This document shows positions 22,901-37,900 of a stretch of 64,000 bases of DNA, piece by piece; within the stretch, counting starts at the first letter, position 1, and the number at the start of each line of letters is the position of its first letter. The position numbers were made by a program, and so were the translations under genes. The notes under the pieces were generated by a model that searched no databases, was not told where the DNA came from, and saw nothing but the letters and a program-made list of their open reading frames with translations. The stretch is from Antedon mediterranea (Eukaryota; Echinodermata; Crinoidea; Comatulida; Antedonidae). Location: NCBI RefSeq assembly GCF_964355755.1, contig NC_092672.1, positions 28,642,501 through 28,706,500 on the forward strand. The letters run 5' to 3'.

Positions 22901-25900
22901 TTGGTGAATGTACTAAGGATGGCGAGTAGAATACGATTTGTACAAAAAATCGTATTTTTACGCTTTTTTAAGTATCGCGGGCGCAAAAACATGTTTTTGC
23001 GTCGTAATTTTTTATAACACGCAATGGCCTAATTCATGCTCTAAATTGATCAAAACTTAATCTTAAGCTTTTTAAATGTTTAACGCGCAATTTCACGCGC
23101 CTGACCTTGAAACGCGCAAGTTTTTATTTTCTAATATTTTTACCCTTGACCTGAAGTTTACTTAGTGAATTTCATTAATATGTGATAATGAATTATAGAG
23201 ATATGATTGATAATGTGATTCCACAAAATGGCGTATAAATTACGTCACAGATGAGTGATCACGCTGAAAAGCTTATTAGGATTAAGTTATAGTATTTGAA
23301 AAATATTGTGAAATTTTAGTAATCATTGACATTAAACTTTTTGAGATAATTGTTACAAAAAATAGTGTCCAGAAACAATAATAACAACTAGATTTAAACT
23401 CGTTACTTAAGACAAGTTTGGTTATCCGCCCGCAATAAAACGTATCTTGCGCATTCAAGTACTTTTCAGTTTTGAATTTTCCAAAAAAAGTAGCCTATTC
23501 GAAATTTAAAAAACTGCCCTTAACATGTACGTGAAGAAAAAGATAAGCGTTATATTTATTGTTTTGATCTTTGAAAATGTTGTTTTTGATGTTAACAATT
23601 TCTAAAATTAAATTTAATATGCAAATAATGTAGCCATCAAACACGTTTTGACATTCAACACTATAGTGTTGAATGTCAAAACGTGTAATAAAAAAAATAT
23701 AAAAAAACGGGGGTAACCTTGGGTTCTGATGAACTATATCATTTTTAAAAGTAGACATATTTTACAACATTTTCAAATTTTTTAACGTTTACGTGCGCAA
23801 CCAGTGATGTTTAACGTGCTCGTAGAACGCCATTTCAAGTTGAAAAGTAAATAAAATAACGTAAAATTGTTAACCGAAGCTTGAAAAACACGATGTAAAA
23901 TAAAAGTTCATACGCGTTCCCTGCGCCGTGCGCGCGTAAAAATGTGCGCACCAGTGGCAATTTCTTTTACGCTTAAAATGACCTGAATCGTGCTCTAATT
24001 TAATCAGAAATTAATTTCAAGAATTTTAAAATTTCAAACGCCGTTTACGCACGCACTTTCCAGTGTTACAAATTTTGGTAGCGATAAAAAAGTTAACAAT
24101 TGATGTGAAGCAAACGTGGCTGAAATGACGTTAGAAAATATATATTTGTTTCGAAGTTATAACCAATTTAAGATTTTCAGAAAATCGCGCGTAATTTACG
24201 CTACGCGGCTCTGACATCGTCAGAAAGCTTGGCTGCACAACTTCAGTTAAATGTCTAAATGATGTACAAGTTACAACATATTGTGTTTACACGTTGAAGA
24301 GAAACAGCGTGCACAAAATAAGAAGAATAACAAATTTCAAACGCCGTTTACGCACACACTTTCTAATGTTCAAAAATTTGTTAAACATAAAACAAGTTAG
24401 CCATTGATGTGAAGAAAACGTGGCTGAAAACTTCGTTAAAAAATATTTATCGGTTTCGAAGTTATGACCGATTTAAGCATTTCAGAAAATCGCGCGTGAC
24501 TTACGCTACGCGGAGCTGACATCGTCAAAAAGCTTGGCTGCACATCTTCCGCCCACAAAAAAACGCATCTTGCGCTTCAGTTATGATTTTTCCAAAATGT
24601 AGCCTTTAAAAAAAAGTAAAACTACCTTTTCAGTGTAATATAACCAAATAAATCCTTTTATTTAGTTGTTTTTCTGTGACGGGATGCGATCCCGGTACCT
24701 CTGATACCAAAGTCAGTTGCACTTCACGACGCGCTATATGAGCACCTGCTGAAGAAAATCGGATTATTACATACCAAACTAAATCATATTTTTTACTATG
24801 ATGAAATCGTCATAAATTTTAAACAGTGACATTATGAAAATGCATACCTTCAAGTCTTATATATATGAACATGAGAAGAAAAAAGATAAACATTATGTTT
24901 ATTGTTTTGCTCTTTGAAAATGTTTTTGTTTGTTTGATGATTGTTTCCAAGTTATGATCAAATTGAGAATTTTAGAAAATCGCGCGTAACTTACGCTACG
25001 TGGCTCTGACAGCGTCTAAAACCTTCGCTTCAGTTAAATGTCTAAATGTTTACGTTTATAACAGAAGTTTGAAAAGCACAATCTATGCAAAAGAACCCTA
25101 ACTCTAACCTTAACCCTAAACCTAAACGTAATCCTAACCCTAACCCTTAATATCATGAAACCTTAAAAAATGTTAATCAGTGACACATTATGAAAGTGCA
25201 TACTTTCAAGTTTTATAAAGAGATAAACTTTATATTTAGGCCTATTGTTTTGCTCTTTGAAAATGTTATTGTTTGTTTGATGATAACAATTTCAAAAATG
25301 TTATAGATAATATGCAACATAAATTATAACAGGTGACGGAAAACGGCAAACCTTATGTTTATTGTTTATTGGTTTTCGTATATTGAGAATGCCTTGATAT
25401 AGATAATTATGTTTTATTATTTATTAAATGAATAAGTTAATTATGTTAAATTTACCTTTTATTAATACACGGTACAAAAATAAAACATTGAATACCTTAC
25501 GCTTTAGCAATAATCCATTTTGAAATGGAAAACAAAGGGTTATAGACAATTTTATTTTTTTAAATTTATTAATCTACAATAGAAATAGATGTTACTCTTT
25601 CTTTCGATAATGTAAACTTAATCTTTATCGGTAACTCTGCATCAACATCAAAGTTGACCTCTTCTGGTACAAGAATGGTTTCCCCACTTTCTAGGACAAT
25701 GTCAATTGGGTATCTTAAAAGAAAAAAAACGTATAAACAATCAACTATGGAATAGTTAATATTCTATAATCTCTGAACAGCAGTGGTCTGAAATTTACAT
25801 ACCCATTGGAATAATCAATACCCATAACGATTCCTCCTTTTTCTGAGATTCCGACACCTGAAAAATACAATTTAAAAACAGAATGTACTCCGACTTTTCA

Positions 25901-28900
25901 TTAATACAATGTACCCGACAAAGTACAATTGTCATGTTTTACTAAGGCCAACAATGTGTACTAATCATTTTCCATTGTCACACTAATATGCATGAACGTA
26001 GTATATTAATATATTAAATTCATATTTACTTCAATTTTGCTTGACAGCGTCGAAACTAACTGATTACTCTCTTTTTATAAGGGCAGTCATTGAAACGTTT
26101 TTCAATAACTAGTTGGTTTGCCTCCTCGGCCACTTGCCTCCATTTTGATATGGCTACATCGTCTACACCAAATTTACTAACTTTGGTAAATATCTGAAAA
26201 TCAAAATACAAAAACAAATTGTAAAATTGGATATATCTTTTAAAATTATAAATTCAAGTTCAAGTTCAAGTTTATTGTTTCACACAATACAATACAATAC
26301 AATATGATAATACAGAAACATAAATTAATAAATACAATTGTGTGAGGAGGACGCATTAAGCCAAGGCTTTAAGTCTGGTCCTCCAAGGCCAGATAAGTAA
26401 AGATATATTTAATTATTTAATTTAAGTAAAATTACATAAAAAATAAATGATTTTGCGTGTAATGTTTTTATACACGACAATTCCAAGGGCTTATCCGCTT
26501 GAGGCGGATAACCAATAAAAAAAAAAGTAACACGACAATAACAAGGGCTAATCCGCTTGAGGCGGATAACCAAAAAGTAACACTACAACTTCAAGGGCTT
26601 ATCCGCTTGAGGCGGATAACCAATAAAGATTTCATACAATAACAATAGGTTATAATTTTATTCTAAATGATCACCTAATAAAAGGCCTGAAATAATGTTC
26701 GCAAGGTTTTATTTTTTATATATTTTACTTTAGATTTTAGTCCTGATCAATTTAATTACGGTAATGAGAATGAGAAAAACGGTAATCGTGTTTATCTACG
26801 CTCAACTACGGCAACCGTAGAGTGTGACGTAATCACTTACTGGTCAACACAAAGTACAATTTACTGCGATACAAGGTATGTAATGATAATTTGGTTTATT
26901 CGCACAGTTATAGCTAATTTGAAAGACCCTTCACACCTGTGAAGCATTGATGTTCGATTCGCCGGACCGGAACAGGTGTGACACACTTTTTACCCGGCTA
27001 AATAACTATAATATGAACCGCAACAGACTGGTTTCCAACTTTTCCATTCTAATTGTATTTCCTCACCATTCTGAAAGTCATGACTTCATCAATTATAATG
27101 ACGTAATGTTATCTAGTTTCTTTTAAACACTGTTTGGGCATTTGGTTTCACTTTTAGAGCTGCGATTCCCGGTGACTATTACATTTACGTTACAGTCGAT
27201 GGGAAAGAAGTTGATACCTACTGTAGTAACTCCAATAACTGCAGATTTCAGGTAATAATAAAGCGGTTTTATTTAATTAGGCCCAATGTGTAATAACTAT
27301 TCACCAAGAAAAAGTTAATTAAACACAAATTCAATATACTAGTTTGTAGACAGAACTTTACTGCGGCAAATGGAACAGATAAAATATGATTTGTCAGAGG
27401 AACGATATATAAACTTTTGCAACATTAGATACATATTTCAGTACCGCAATTAAACTAAACAAAGCGATCATTTTTGATAGATTTTTTTTACCAGAAATAT
27501 TTTATAAAACAATATTACAATTGTCTGTTCTTTATTCTTATTCAACTAGTACAATAGTAATAGAACACCAAGAGTAAGACGTGTTTGGCCACGATCTGGA
27601 ACTCCAGGTAAGTACGAATTTTTAATAACATAAAAAAATATTTATAAATTGAGTTATTAAATATTGATTTAGCCTGATAATTATAACTCAATAAGTTAAA
27701 TAAACTCTAAAATAGCATGAGAGCATACATTCCACGTTATCTATATATAAATTATGGTTAATTCTGACATAGGCGAGCACAATGCAAAAACTTCCGTACA
27801 AATCTCCGCCTTATCTATCTCAGATGTACCGCGAAACGTAGATTTGATAACATTAGTTTTCACATCGACGCTATTGTTCCATATTTCTATCTTAGGAAGA
27901 TATTATAAAGAGTTTTTTAACACAATTTAAGATTTCAACAGTAGATTTTCCACTCAATTTCAATTCTTCGCGGGTCAAAGTAATTTCTGGGTTCACCTTG
28001 CAACAACCTGGTTTCAACTATTTTCTCTCTTTTATACATAAGGGAGCAGTTAAAATAATAGATTTGACCATAAAGGTGACTGGAAACAGGCACTTTCCAT
28101 CAATCAATACAGTGTCCCTTTGAAAGAAGGAAGAAAAAAACCGATAGTAGGACTAGTTGCATAGCCATTTCAGTTTTTAGTTTATTTTAGGAACGGACCG
28201 TGCGTGTGTGAAGGTACAGTAGTTAAAAAATAAAAATTTTACTGCAAATTAATAAAGATCAAATTAAATATACGCCATAAAGAATCGGAATATATTGTGG
28301 GAAATAGTATTATAAAATTACATAGGGAGATTTGATGATAAGACATTTTGTTTAAACTCGAGTGAAATCCCGATAGTTGATTGAGTAAGCTGGCAGGAAT
28401 AACTGTAGGCTATCTGTGTCCCGTTAGGACCGAGATGTCTGCCCATGTTGCAAGCCGTAATGTCTTCTTTCTTGGGCATACTCTGTCAGGGCAGTTATTT
28501 TCAAGAGGTTTAAATTAAATAATGTATTAATAATTATTAGGATGGTATTTATTTGAATAAACGCCTCTCCAATAAAACATCACTTTGAATAATAATCATA
28601 TACTATTTGTAGTAGAATTCATCGCACTGTTATCTACAATTTACCAAGCATTTGTTATTCTTTTTTACCACTTTTTATACCTATTAGAGAATTTCATTTG
28701 ATTAAATGTTACCATATTATTAAAACTAAAAAAATTAACATATATCCCTCGAATAAGCACCTCCCTCAAATGAACTCCGCCTCCTCAAAGGGCCCTACCA
28801 AACAATAAACACTATACTTTAAAATGTTATTAATCAGGGCCGTAGCCAGGATCTGTCACACTAAGTATTTGGGTCACCCCCACCCCCATACCTACCCCCC

Positions 28901-31900
28901 CTCACCCCCAGGTGGGGCCTGAGGCGAAGCAAATTTTGTTAAATGACACCCCTAGATGGCCGGAAAAGACACTCTCATGCATGCAGCATGCTACCAATGA
29001 GCAAAACGATCGTACTTGGACTCGTTGACTATTTCAACGATAACATTTGTTGCCGTATGTTAGATGCGCGTGCTCTGTGCGGAACCGCCGATTGTTTGAT
29101 CATTTACTCGATATTTTGTTTTGCGTTCAAGTTCAATGCGAACGTACGTCTAGGAGAAGCCCCGAAAAAAGCACACTGGGTGAAGGCAAATGCAATTCTT
29201 ATTATAGCTCTATCTATAATATTTATTTACAGCAATGTGTTGAGGAAATTAAATATGCCAATGTAAATAGGTGATATTGATACATTTGAGTAGGCCTACG
29301 TATCGGCTGGTGGTCTAGAAAAAAATAATCGGATGCCATAATGTGAACTACAGTACATGATACCATAGATATTATAGTGTAAAATATTAATATTCACTAT
29401 AATCCTCTATGATACATTATACTTCATAGCCACACATAAATACTGATGTATGTCGGAAGGCTATATACTTTATGCATGCTGCCTGACTGCCAGTGATCTA
29501 AACAATTGGTACGCAGTTGTCTGGCGGTGTCCTTTGTACGAATCGTTCGTCCCCCAGCTCACTGTGAGACGCGTCAATATCATGTTACATGCAGGGACCA
29601 AACATTTATTTTTCAGGTTAAAATCCGCAATTCATTTGCAACTCTTTACAGACTATATCGCTCGAAGTACGCTCATACAGGGAAGAAGGTACTGTATGAG
29701 TTATTCCGAACGAGTTTACGAATTTTTTAATTTACGAACAACTTTTTGTACTGTGGGGCACGTATTTGGACGATTTTTGGAGATGAGGGTGAGGTATTGG
29801 GCATGTCGGGGATGGGGGTTCGCAGTCGGTTAAGGGGGGTTCGCTGTAAAGGGGGGGGGGGGGGGGGGTTCGCCCGAACCATAAAAAACCCCCCTGGCTA
29901 CGGGCCTGTTAATCATCTAAAACACTGTGAAACAGAGTAGTTTAGTTTTACGAATGTCAAGCATTTTCAATAATGGTAACCGACAGAAAACGTACAAGGA
30001 GAACATTTTTATCATTCCGAGAACCATCGTCTACACTTCCTAGAGGGGGAGCGAGCGAAGCGAGCGAAGCGAGTTCACCATCTAGTATTATGAATTTACA
30101 CAGAATAACGGTAACGGTAAGCGGTAAACCGCGTACCTGGTCCCACATAGAATATATATCTATCCAGAACAAGCTTCCGCTCAACAACCGTCCGCTCCGC
30201 GTTTTCTGTAAAGGGAAAATAAATGGAAATAACATAGATTCTATTGTTTTATTTTCTGCTTACCGTTTACCGGTACCGTTACCCGCTCCTCTCTGTAAAT
30301 GGGCCTTTACAATGTAACATGAAATGAATGCTATATCACACTATTATAAAAAACTGAAATTTAGTTTAATCGACCTGAGTTTATTTTCACGCATTGCAGA
30401 TTCTACGTTGAATTTCTATGGCAAAATTGTAACTGATATTGTTACACCGAGTCAATCTCAAGCTGACGAATATGAAGACTCAAATACCGACATTGAAATT
30501 CAAAGGTACGCCTGAAAAACAAAAATCGTAAAATTCTGTCTACGCTATCAAACTAGTTTGTGTGATGTGCCCAGATATGGTAGTGATATGCCCAAATATG
30601 GTAGTGATATGACATCATGTCCATATATGGGAACATCAATTTTTTTTTTGTCGCATAAAGTTTGATACAGCAGTGTATACTTTAATAAAAAAGAAATTAT
30701 AAATTAAAAACTAAGCGTACAGTGGTGCGCCTACTGCTATAAAATCAATTTTAATGTTGTGACATTATTAGGAATTGTATAATTAAAGCTTATATATGCA
30801 GCCTATATACCTTCTTGAAAAATGAAATATCAAGTAGTACATTATTCGTCTAGCTTGTGTGAAAATAATGTATGAATTTAGCCAAGGAAAAAAGGATTGT
30901 TACTGTTTAGTTGCATGAATGACTCTTAAAAATAATTCTTACCCATTTTGTTGTTGAATATGTAATTTTAAAGTTAAAAAAAAAAATCAGTAGTCCAATG
31001 GGTTTGTGGTTGAATTTAACCATTTATTGTGTAATTTTATTAGTGAAAAAAATCATTTATTTTGCAATTGTATAAGTGAAAACATTATTTGTTTTCCTAT
31101 TTTTATCGAAGTTGACAACTTTATTAAACTACAAAATAACCCATTCAAAGTGTTTTTTATTTTTTTGGGGGGGGGGGGGGGGGAGACACTAAATCTTTTA
31201 AGCATAGGCATAGCGTTAAAACACCTGATGCAACATTTCAATCGTACTTTAACGGTAATTCAAATTTGTTATTTTTAGGATATATATGGGATCTAGCATC
31301 TGTGATCCTATTGACCAAGACACGGGAACTGTGTAAGTATTTATTGCGGCTATGTTTAAGTTCTATTACCGATATTATCAACTCGATCAAATGATAAGAG
31401 ATATTGGTAAATGTTATACCATGGGTATATATAGGTCCATGGTTATACCAAAATGACAAATTCACAATTATGACAAATGTATTATGCCATGCATAACAAT
31501 ATCTAGTATATGAATTAATACTATTTCAATTACTAATAATTTAGTAATGTATTTTATATTTATAATATTTTACTATCCAAATCTGAAATTTAAAACCGAT
31601 ATTAAGTGCTATTTGAATAACAAAAAAAATTATAACATTCCGTTTTTAGAAATTAATCATATTTTACACTACGCATGAAGATGAGCAATTAGTATTTTCA
31701 TATTGTTATCTTTAAAATGACAACCTATTTAGATTTGGTATTGACAAGGCTTCCGACGGCTGGGGAACCATTATTTGTAAACCGAACAGTACAATTGTTG
31801 GTAAGAGTTTTAAAAATAGAAAATAACAATAGGTCATAAAATACCCATTGTGAAAAGGTTCTTTTGAATATTAAGCCCTTTCTGCATTATCGACCTATTG

Positions 31901-34900
31901 ATATACCGACGTTTAAGAGATCACGCAGCAATTGATATTTTAACATTTGGTTGTCAAAAAATTGACAATGAGATCATTGGAAATAGCTCGTAATTTGGAG
32001 TAGGGTCTAAAGAGCATAAATAAAATATCTACATGACTAAAACAAATAATTAAAGAAATCGTCTTCTAAAAAGTTTTATATAGGCGTGCTTAATGATTTC
32101 TTTCCATTTACAATAGTAAAGTATGTTATAGAAAAGAGAAAGTGAAAAAGAAATATAATTAGGCATATACTGTACACATGATGTGTGTTTAGAGGAACGG
32201 ATAGAATCTTTACGAGTTGAAAGATAGACTGCTAACGACGTGTGCCAACGTACGTAAATGCTGATATTATACTGTATTTGATTATTGTATTGGTCAAGAT
32301 ATCTTCAAGATAAATACAAACCATTACCACACCTGAATCTACACACTAACGTGTCATTGATCAAATATAGATTACACAGTCACTTGATAACTAATACTAG
32401 TATTTGGTCAACAGAAAATGTACCAGAGAGTTTAGAGAGCGGTCAAGTGATCAACAAGTATTACTACAGTTGTTAGCAATATTAGTGGTAAAAATGGATG
32501 TTTATCTATATATAAATTTACGTAAGGGCAAAATTCGGTAAATCTCGGTTTATTTCTAGAATTTTTACTCGATGGTATATAAAGTTGGTTCATACTTTCG
32601 GTACTGATTTTAACCATCTGATGTAACCCTGTTTACTAATTAAATTGAGTTAGGTAATTAGTTATTGACGATTAAAACGAATTTAGGTTCAACGATTTGC
32701 CCCAAATAGGGGTGTTTTCCGATCGTGGTATACACTGTCTAATGGATGTCCATCTTGAAAAATACCCGCCACAAAAAAAACGAGGAGGCTTCGCATTTTC
32801 CTATCTCCTCCTACGATAATTGTTTTTAATAGCTGAAAACTGGTTGAACAGCTAGAGTACAGCATCATAATGTTGAAGACAGGCCGATTTTCTTTAAAAA
32901 ATACTATTTTGATAGATTTAATATACGATTATACAAATGTATTGATTTGCGATGAATGGAACATTCCAATCTCTGTTTCACAAGTGTCTATTCCCTCAGG
33001 CGTCGTAAAGGCAAGTACAGTACTGTATACTTGAAATTCGATCCATTTTTGTTTTCAATCTGTGCTGCAGAGGTTGGATATAATTTTTTTTTTAACGGAT
33101 AATGAGCTAGCGTTTTCACTCGCCGTATATTATGTACAAATCTTTATTATTGCAGTTAAACCACCCACATCATCACCTTTCCCTCACTGGCATGAGTAGC
33201 GTTGTAAAACCAGTAGAGAATAGGCCTACGGTACATCACATGCCCTAAACGCAGAACAAGTTTGGTGGGTAGGGTAGGAACCAACTTAAGTGTGAATTGG
33301 CTCTAAGAAACAATTGAAAACCATTAGGCCTACTAATTAAGTTGAGTTAGATAATTTAATATTTATTGACGATTAAATCGAATTTATGATTTTCCCCGAA
33401 TAGAGGTGGTTTTCACAAATTGTTTTACATTATATTATAAACATATACACGTCGTAGTGATGTATCGTTACATGTGCTGTACTATTTCAATCGACTAGGA
33501 CGGTGATAGTTTCAACAAAGTATTACATCGCAATGTTTTACTGTGTTTAGTGGTATATTATTTGTAAAACATGAAAGCAATTAATATTTCGTTACTAAAT
33601 GGATAAAGAATATATTTTAACATTGTTCCTCTTTGCACCCATCCTCTTCCCCATCCCTCAACCCTAATGTTACATGCAAAACACAAATTAAGTTTGTTTA
33701 AATTTGACTTAAACAATTATTGGTCTTATTTTGTGACAAGTTTCTCTTTCGGAAGTAATAGGGTGCTAATTTTAGTTGAGTACATAAATCACAGTGTCTA
33801 TTTATTTGTTCCTGTAAACGACATGTATTATTGTCCTGCGGTACGTACATTTGAAATCGCCAGTTTTTTAACGCTGAAATTATTATGTATTCGAGAACCT
33901 TCTGTGGGCACGACCTAGATGGTACGCACCATCTAGTTACTATAAACCAACTCTAAATTGGGTTGATATTGCTTAAGTTCAGCAATTATTACACATTATC
34001 GGTAAACTAGACTGAAGGCCCTTTCACCTGTTCCGATCCGGTTCAAAATAAAATCGGATCTCCTTGGTTTTTTTTTCACGACGCTCCACGCGGCTGGCTA
34101 TGCACCAGTCATTTTACTCCATATGCGTGTAGCCGCGTGGCGCGTAGTGAAAAAGATAAGTCGATAATGTTGTTCTGACGCGAACCTGAACTGAAACCGG
34201 AGCCGGACCGGAGAAGATGAATGACGCTTAAATTTTGCTGTTCTGGGATAATGATTGAAATTATAAATACATTTTTGTTTTTGTCTCTGGTTTTAAAAAT
34301 CCTACAGCTATTATTATGGGATTGCTTTAAATGTACTTAATTTTTCTTCATCTTATTTTGCCAGATTCGAAGAACATAACGTTCCTTGTGTCGTCTGGAT
34401 GGGGCCGTTCATACACCGAGTCGGGTGCTTATTCTGTTAGCTTTGGAGGAGAGCTTTATTTATATCAACTACACGCCGGTAAGAACGTAATCCTAAATTT
34501 TACATCTGTACATCCAAGTATTGTTGGTCAAATAAAATTGCATAACAATAATACGACGTAAATAACAATAACAAAAATGCAATATTGCGTCATTATGTAA
34601 TAAAGCAAAATGATACACTTTTCAGATATTAAAGGAGTAACACCAAACTATGGCAGCTACAGAGGAGGTACTCGTATCATCATTTCTGGTAAATACTTCG
34701 GAACGAAGATGGAATACGTTGCTGTTGATGTTGGTGGAGTCCAATGTGAGTTAGTCAGCGTTAAAGATAATGCTATTGAATGCATCACTGGAGAACAGTC
34801 TAGCAATCAGACAACCTTTCCCGGCAACCGAGGTATTTACCAAGAAGTAAGGACAGACACATATTATTTTAACAGGTAAACGATATTAGTTAATTGACAT

Positions 34901-37900
34901 TTTGGAGATTTTTTCAATTTATTAAGTTTCTGTTCCTTTTGGTCGTATTTAACGTAACTTTGACATTATGACCAAGAAAAAAGGGGTATTTCCTTTATTC
35001 CATGTTACAGTAGCGTTGCAAAAGTTGATTGTGACTTTTAAAGCGGACAGCGCGCAAACCGAGTCCCAGGATCTTGAGATTGAACATTTGAGGAGGCCAA
35101 ACTTGCTGTTATACAAGTTCTGTCAAATTTACTGAGTGTATTATCAAAATCATTGACAAATGTGTGTAGATATCTAATATTTTAAAGTTATCATAATTGA
35201 TGTATATTTCAAGAATAACCAAATATTTGCCCACTTGCCCACGGCTCACACGTTGAATCATAAAATGCAGGACATATTGCAAAATTGTTGAGATGATAAT
35301 AACTATAATAATTCAGAAAGTTGAGCTTCTAAATTACGAGGCTAAACCATTGTCCAGGGCATATATTATGATGTCTGTACGAACTTTAGGCCTAGGCCTA
35401 CTTCACAACAGATAAAAATTATCTTTGAAGTGCTGATATTGTCTGTTATCTAAAAACAATAAATATAACACTAGAAATAATCTCTTTCAGGTTAACACAC
35501 TGCAAATATTGTATTGTTGCACTAGACCTATATTGAATCTTGTTAACATTATATTCTTGTATTTATATTATATAGGGGCTATTTTGTGGCACCATACGAC
35601 GGTGTATTTAAATTCATGATTTACAGCGATGACCAATCAGAACTATACTTCAGCATGACAGAGAATCCGGAAAATAAAGTAAGATATTACTATAGCACTG
35701 CATTACTTTATGTACCTATTTCGTATATTTATGAAATATTATGATATGTTTGACATCATAAAAGAAGAATTGGAGGTGTATTTATAAACAAATGTATTTA
35801 ATAGTATTATATTTTATAGTATTAAAAACAGTCATAAAAAGGAAAACTACTGTATGTAGAAATTATTACAAAAATACAATTGGAAATTGATGTGCTCTTT
35901 ATCTATTTTTTTAATTTTTTTGACTTGTCGAAATTAATTAAACCAATTTGTATTTTTCCAAGAAGAGAAACATTATTAGACACGTGCGTTAAAAATGGTG
36001 AAGATGTTACTTGGCCGTTCACAACTGGATTACATTAGGATCCATCAGGATGTTAGTTCTCATTTCGGATACATTTAATGACTAGGTTTTTTTTCTCAAA
36101 TCAAAACTAACTTGTGCGCATGCATTTCAGAGATGATGAAATTAGATGAGTTTGTGGTATACATAAAGAAACCATTTATCCTTTTTTTTTCTTTTGTAGG
36201 TAAAAATTGCATTCAATTCAGTTGCACCCGGTAACAACAAACTGATATCCGACGCGTTGACACTAACTGGCGGGAACCACTACTACATTGAAGCCTATCT
36301 TCATGAAGGATACGGATCAGACTATATCAACCTTGGTTTGATGATGTTTGATCTGCCGATTAGTAATGCTGATTATAGTGGAGCAGTTAACGAAGAACAA
36401 ACAATATCAATTACATCAACTAAGAATAATGAACAACAGGTAGACCTAAATTATATTTATTTTGAGTGCCATGCCGTTCATCCCTTGATTTTATCTTATT
36501 TTTCACGCCTGTACTCGCTCGATTAGTTTCTTTTTTCTCAAACTACTCTACTATAAATGTCACCATGACATTGTATCAATCGAAAAAAATTACACTGACT
36601 TTAATACAAATTCTAGGACAGTCTGACAAAAAAGGGCGACGTGACCTATATGGTAGTGATATGCCCAAGTATGACACATGTCCATATATGGGCACATCAC
36701 ATTTTCACTTAAAGTACGATAGTGTAGACAGAGCTTTAGATGAGTTCACATGAGAGTTAACACCAGATAAATAATTTAGAAGTTTGTTGAGTATGACTTA
36801 AGTAAAAAACTGACATAACAATTCATTATCTTTAAAGGTTTTAAGTATTAATGGAGGAGATGGAGAAGTTCAAGAAATACTGTTGTTGTTTTCAAACTGT
36901 TCAAATGAAGACACGGAAAATGAATATGTACGAGTATGCGAAGATCTGGAAGGAATGTTCAGCATTTCATTTATGGAAGAAACCACAGGTAACACTTTAC
37001 TTTACTTATTACTATCACTATCAATAATTCCTTTACTGGTTACACCATCGCAAGATGTCAGTTTCATTTCTAGCTATATAATATAATAATATAATACAAT
37101 TATAAATAATTCAATATACAATATGTTTCCCTCTATTTAGCTTCATTATCTGCTGATGCCACTGTCAATGAGGTACAAGATGCTATTAACAACCTACAGA
37201 ACGTTACATATTCTGTGTCTGTCAATAAAACAATACGACTTGCTGGAAATGTGTTTGTGATTCATTTCCCATCAGGTTCGGGTAAGCAGATCATTTCATG
37301 AAACATGGATTTGTTTTATTGCAAATTCTATATTCTATATCTCTGTTTTCTTCCTCTTGAATATTGAACTCTTTTTTATAAATCGTATGACCTTTAAAAG
37401 AGGTCACAAGAGCATGAGAAAATGCATGAAGGAGACTAAAGTACAAGAAGTGTGCCAATCAGCATTGATAAATAACTTAGTTAACTGAATCGTGTCCGAT
37501 GAAATTCAAATTTCATGTATAATGTAGTTTCTTTTAATTTTACCTAGACAACTATTACTGCCACTAAAAATAAAAGTACATTTTTTGCTTGAGAAAAGCA
37601 GAGTTTGGTAATTAAAATTTAATATTGGAATATTCTAGACACAGTATAATTACGTTCCTTTGAATTCAGTAACAATATTATATTCTTTAAAAATGTCTTC
37701 AATTCTTAAATATATAAAAAAAGGTTTTTGTAATATTATTCTTATTTAGGTAATGTTCAACAATTGGTTGGAATGTCCGATAACTTCGAGGTCGAGAGCT
37801 CCACCACGGTTGAAGGAAGCATGGCTACCATTGACAGTTTCGCTGTCAAATTTGACGAAATTGAAAGCGCATCACTGTCAAGTTCATCAACTGCTGAAGA

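Noticed and set aside
28943-29833. Open frames inside the TTAAT-flanked MITE
   Set aside because: No domain, overlapping alternatives in other frames, and fully contained in a non-autonomous element.
29850-29872. Poly-G run as a possible G-quadruplex regulatory site
   Set aside because: It lies at the G-rich end of a MITE and homopolymers are error-prone in assemblies; no evidence of function.
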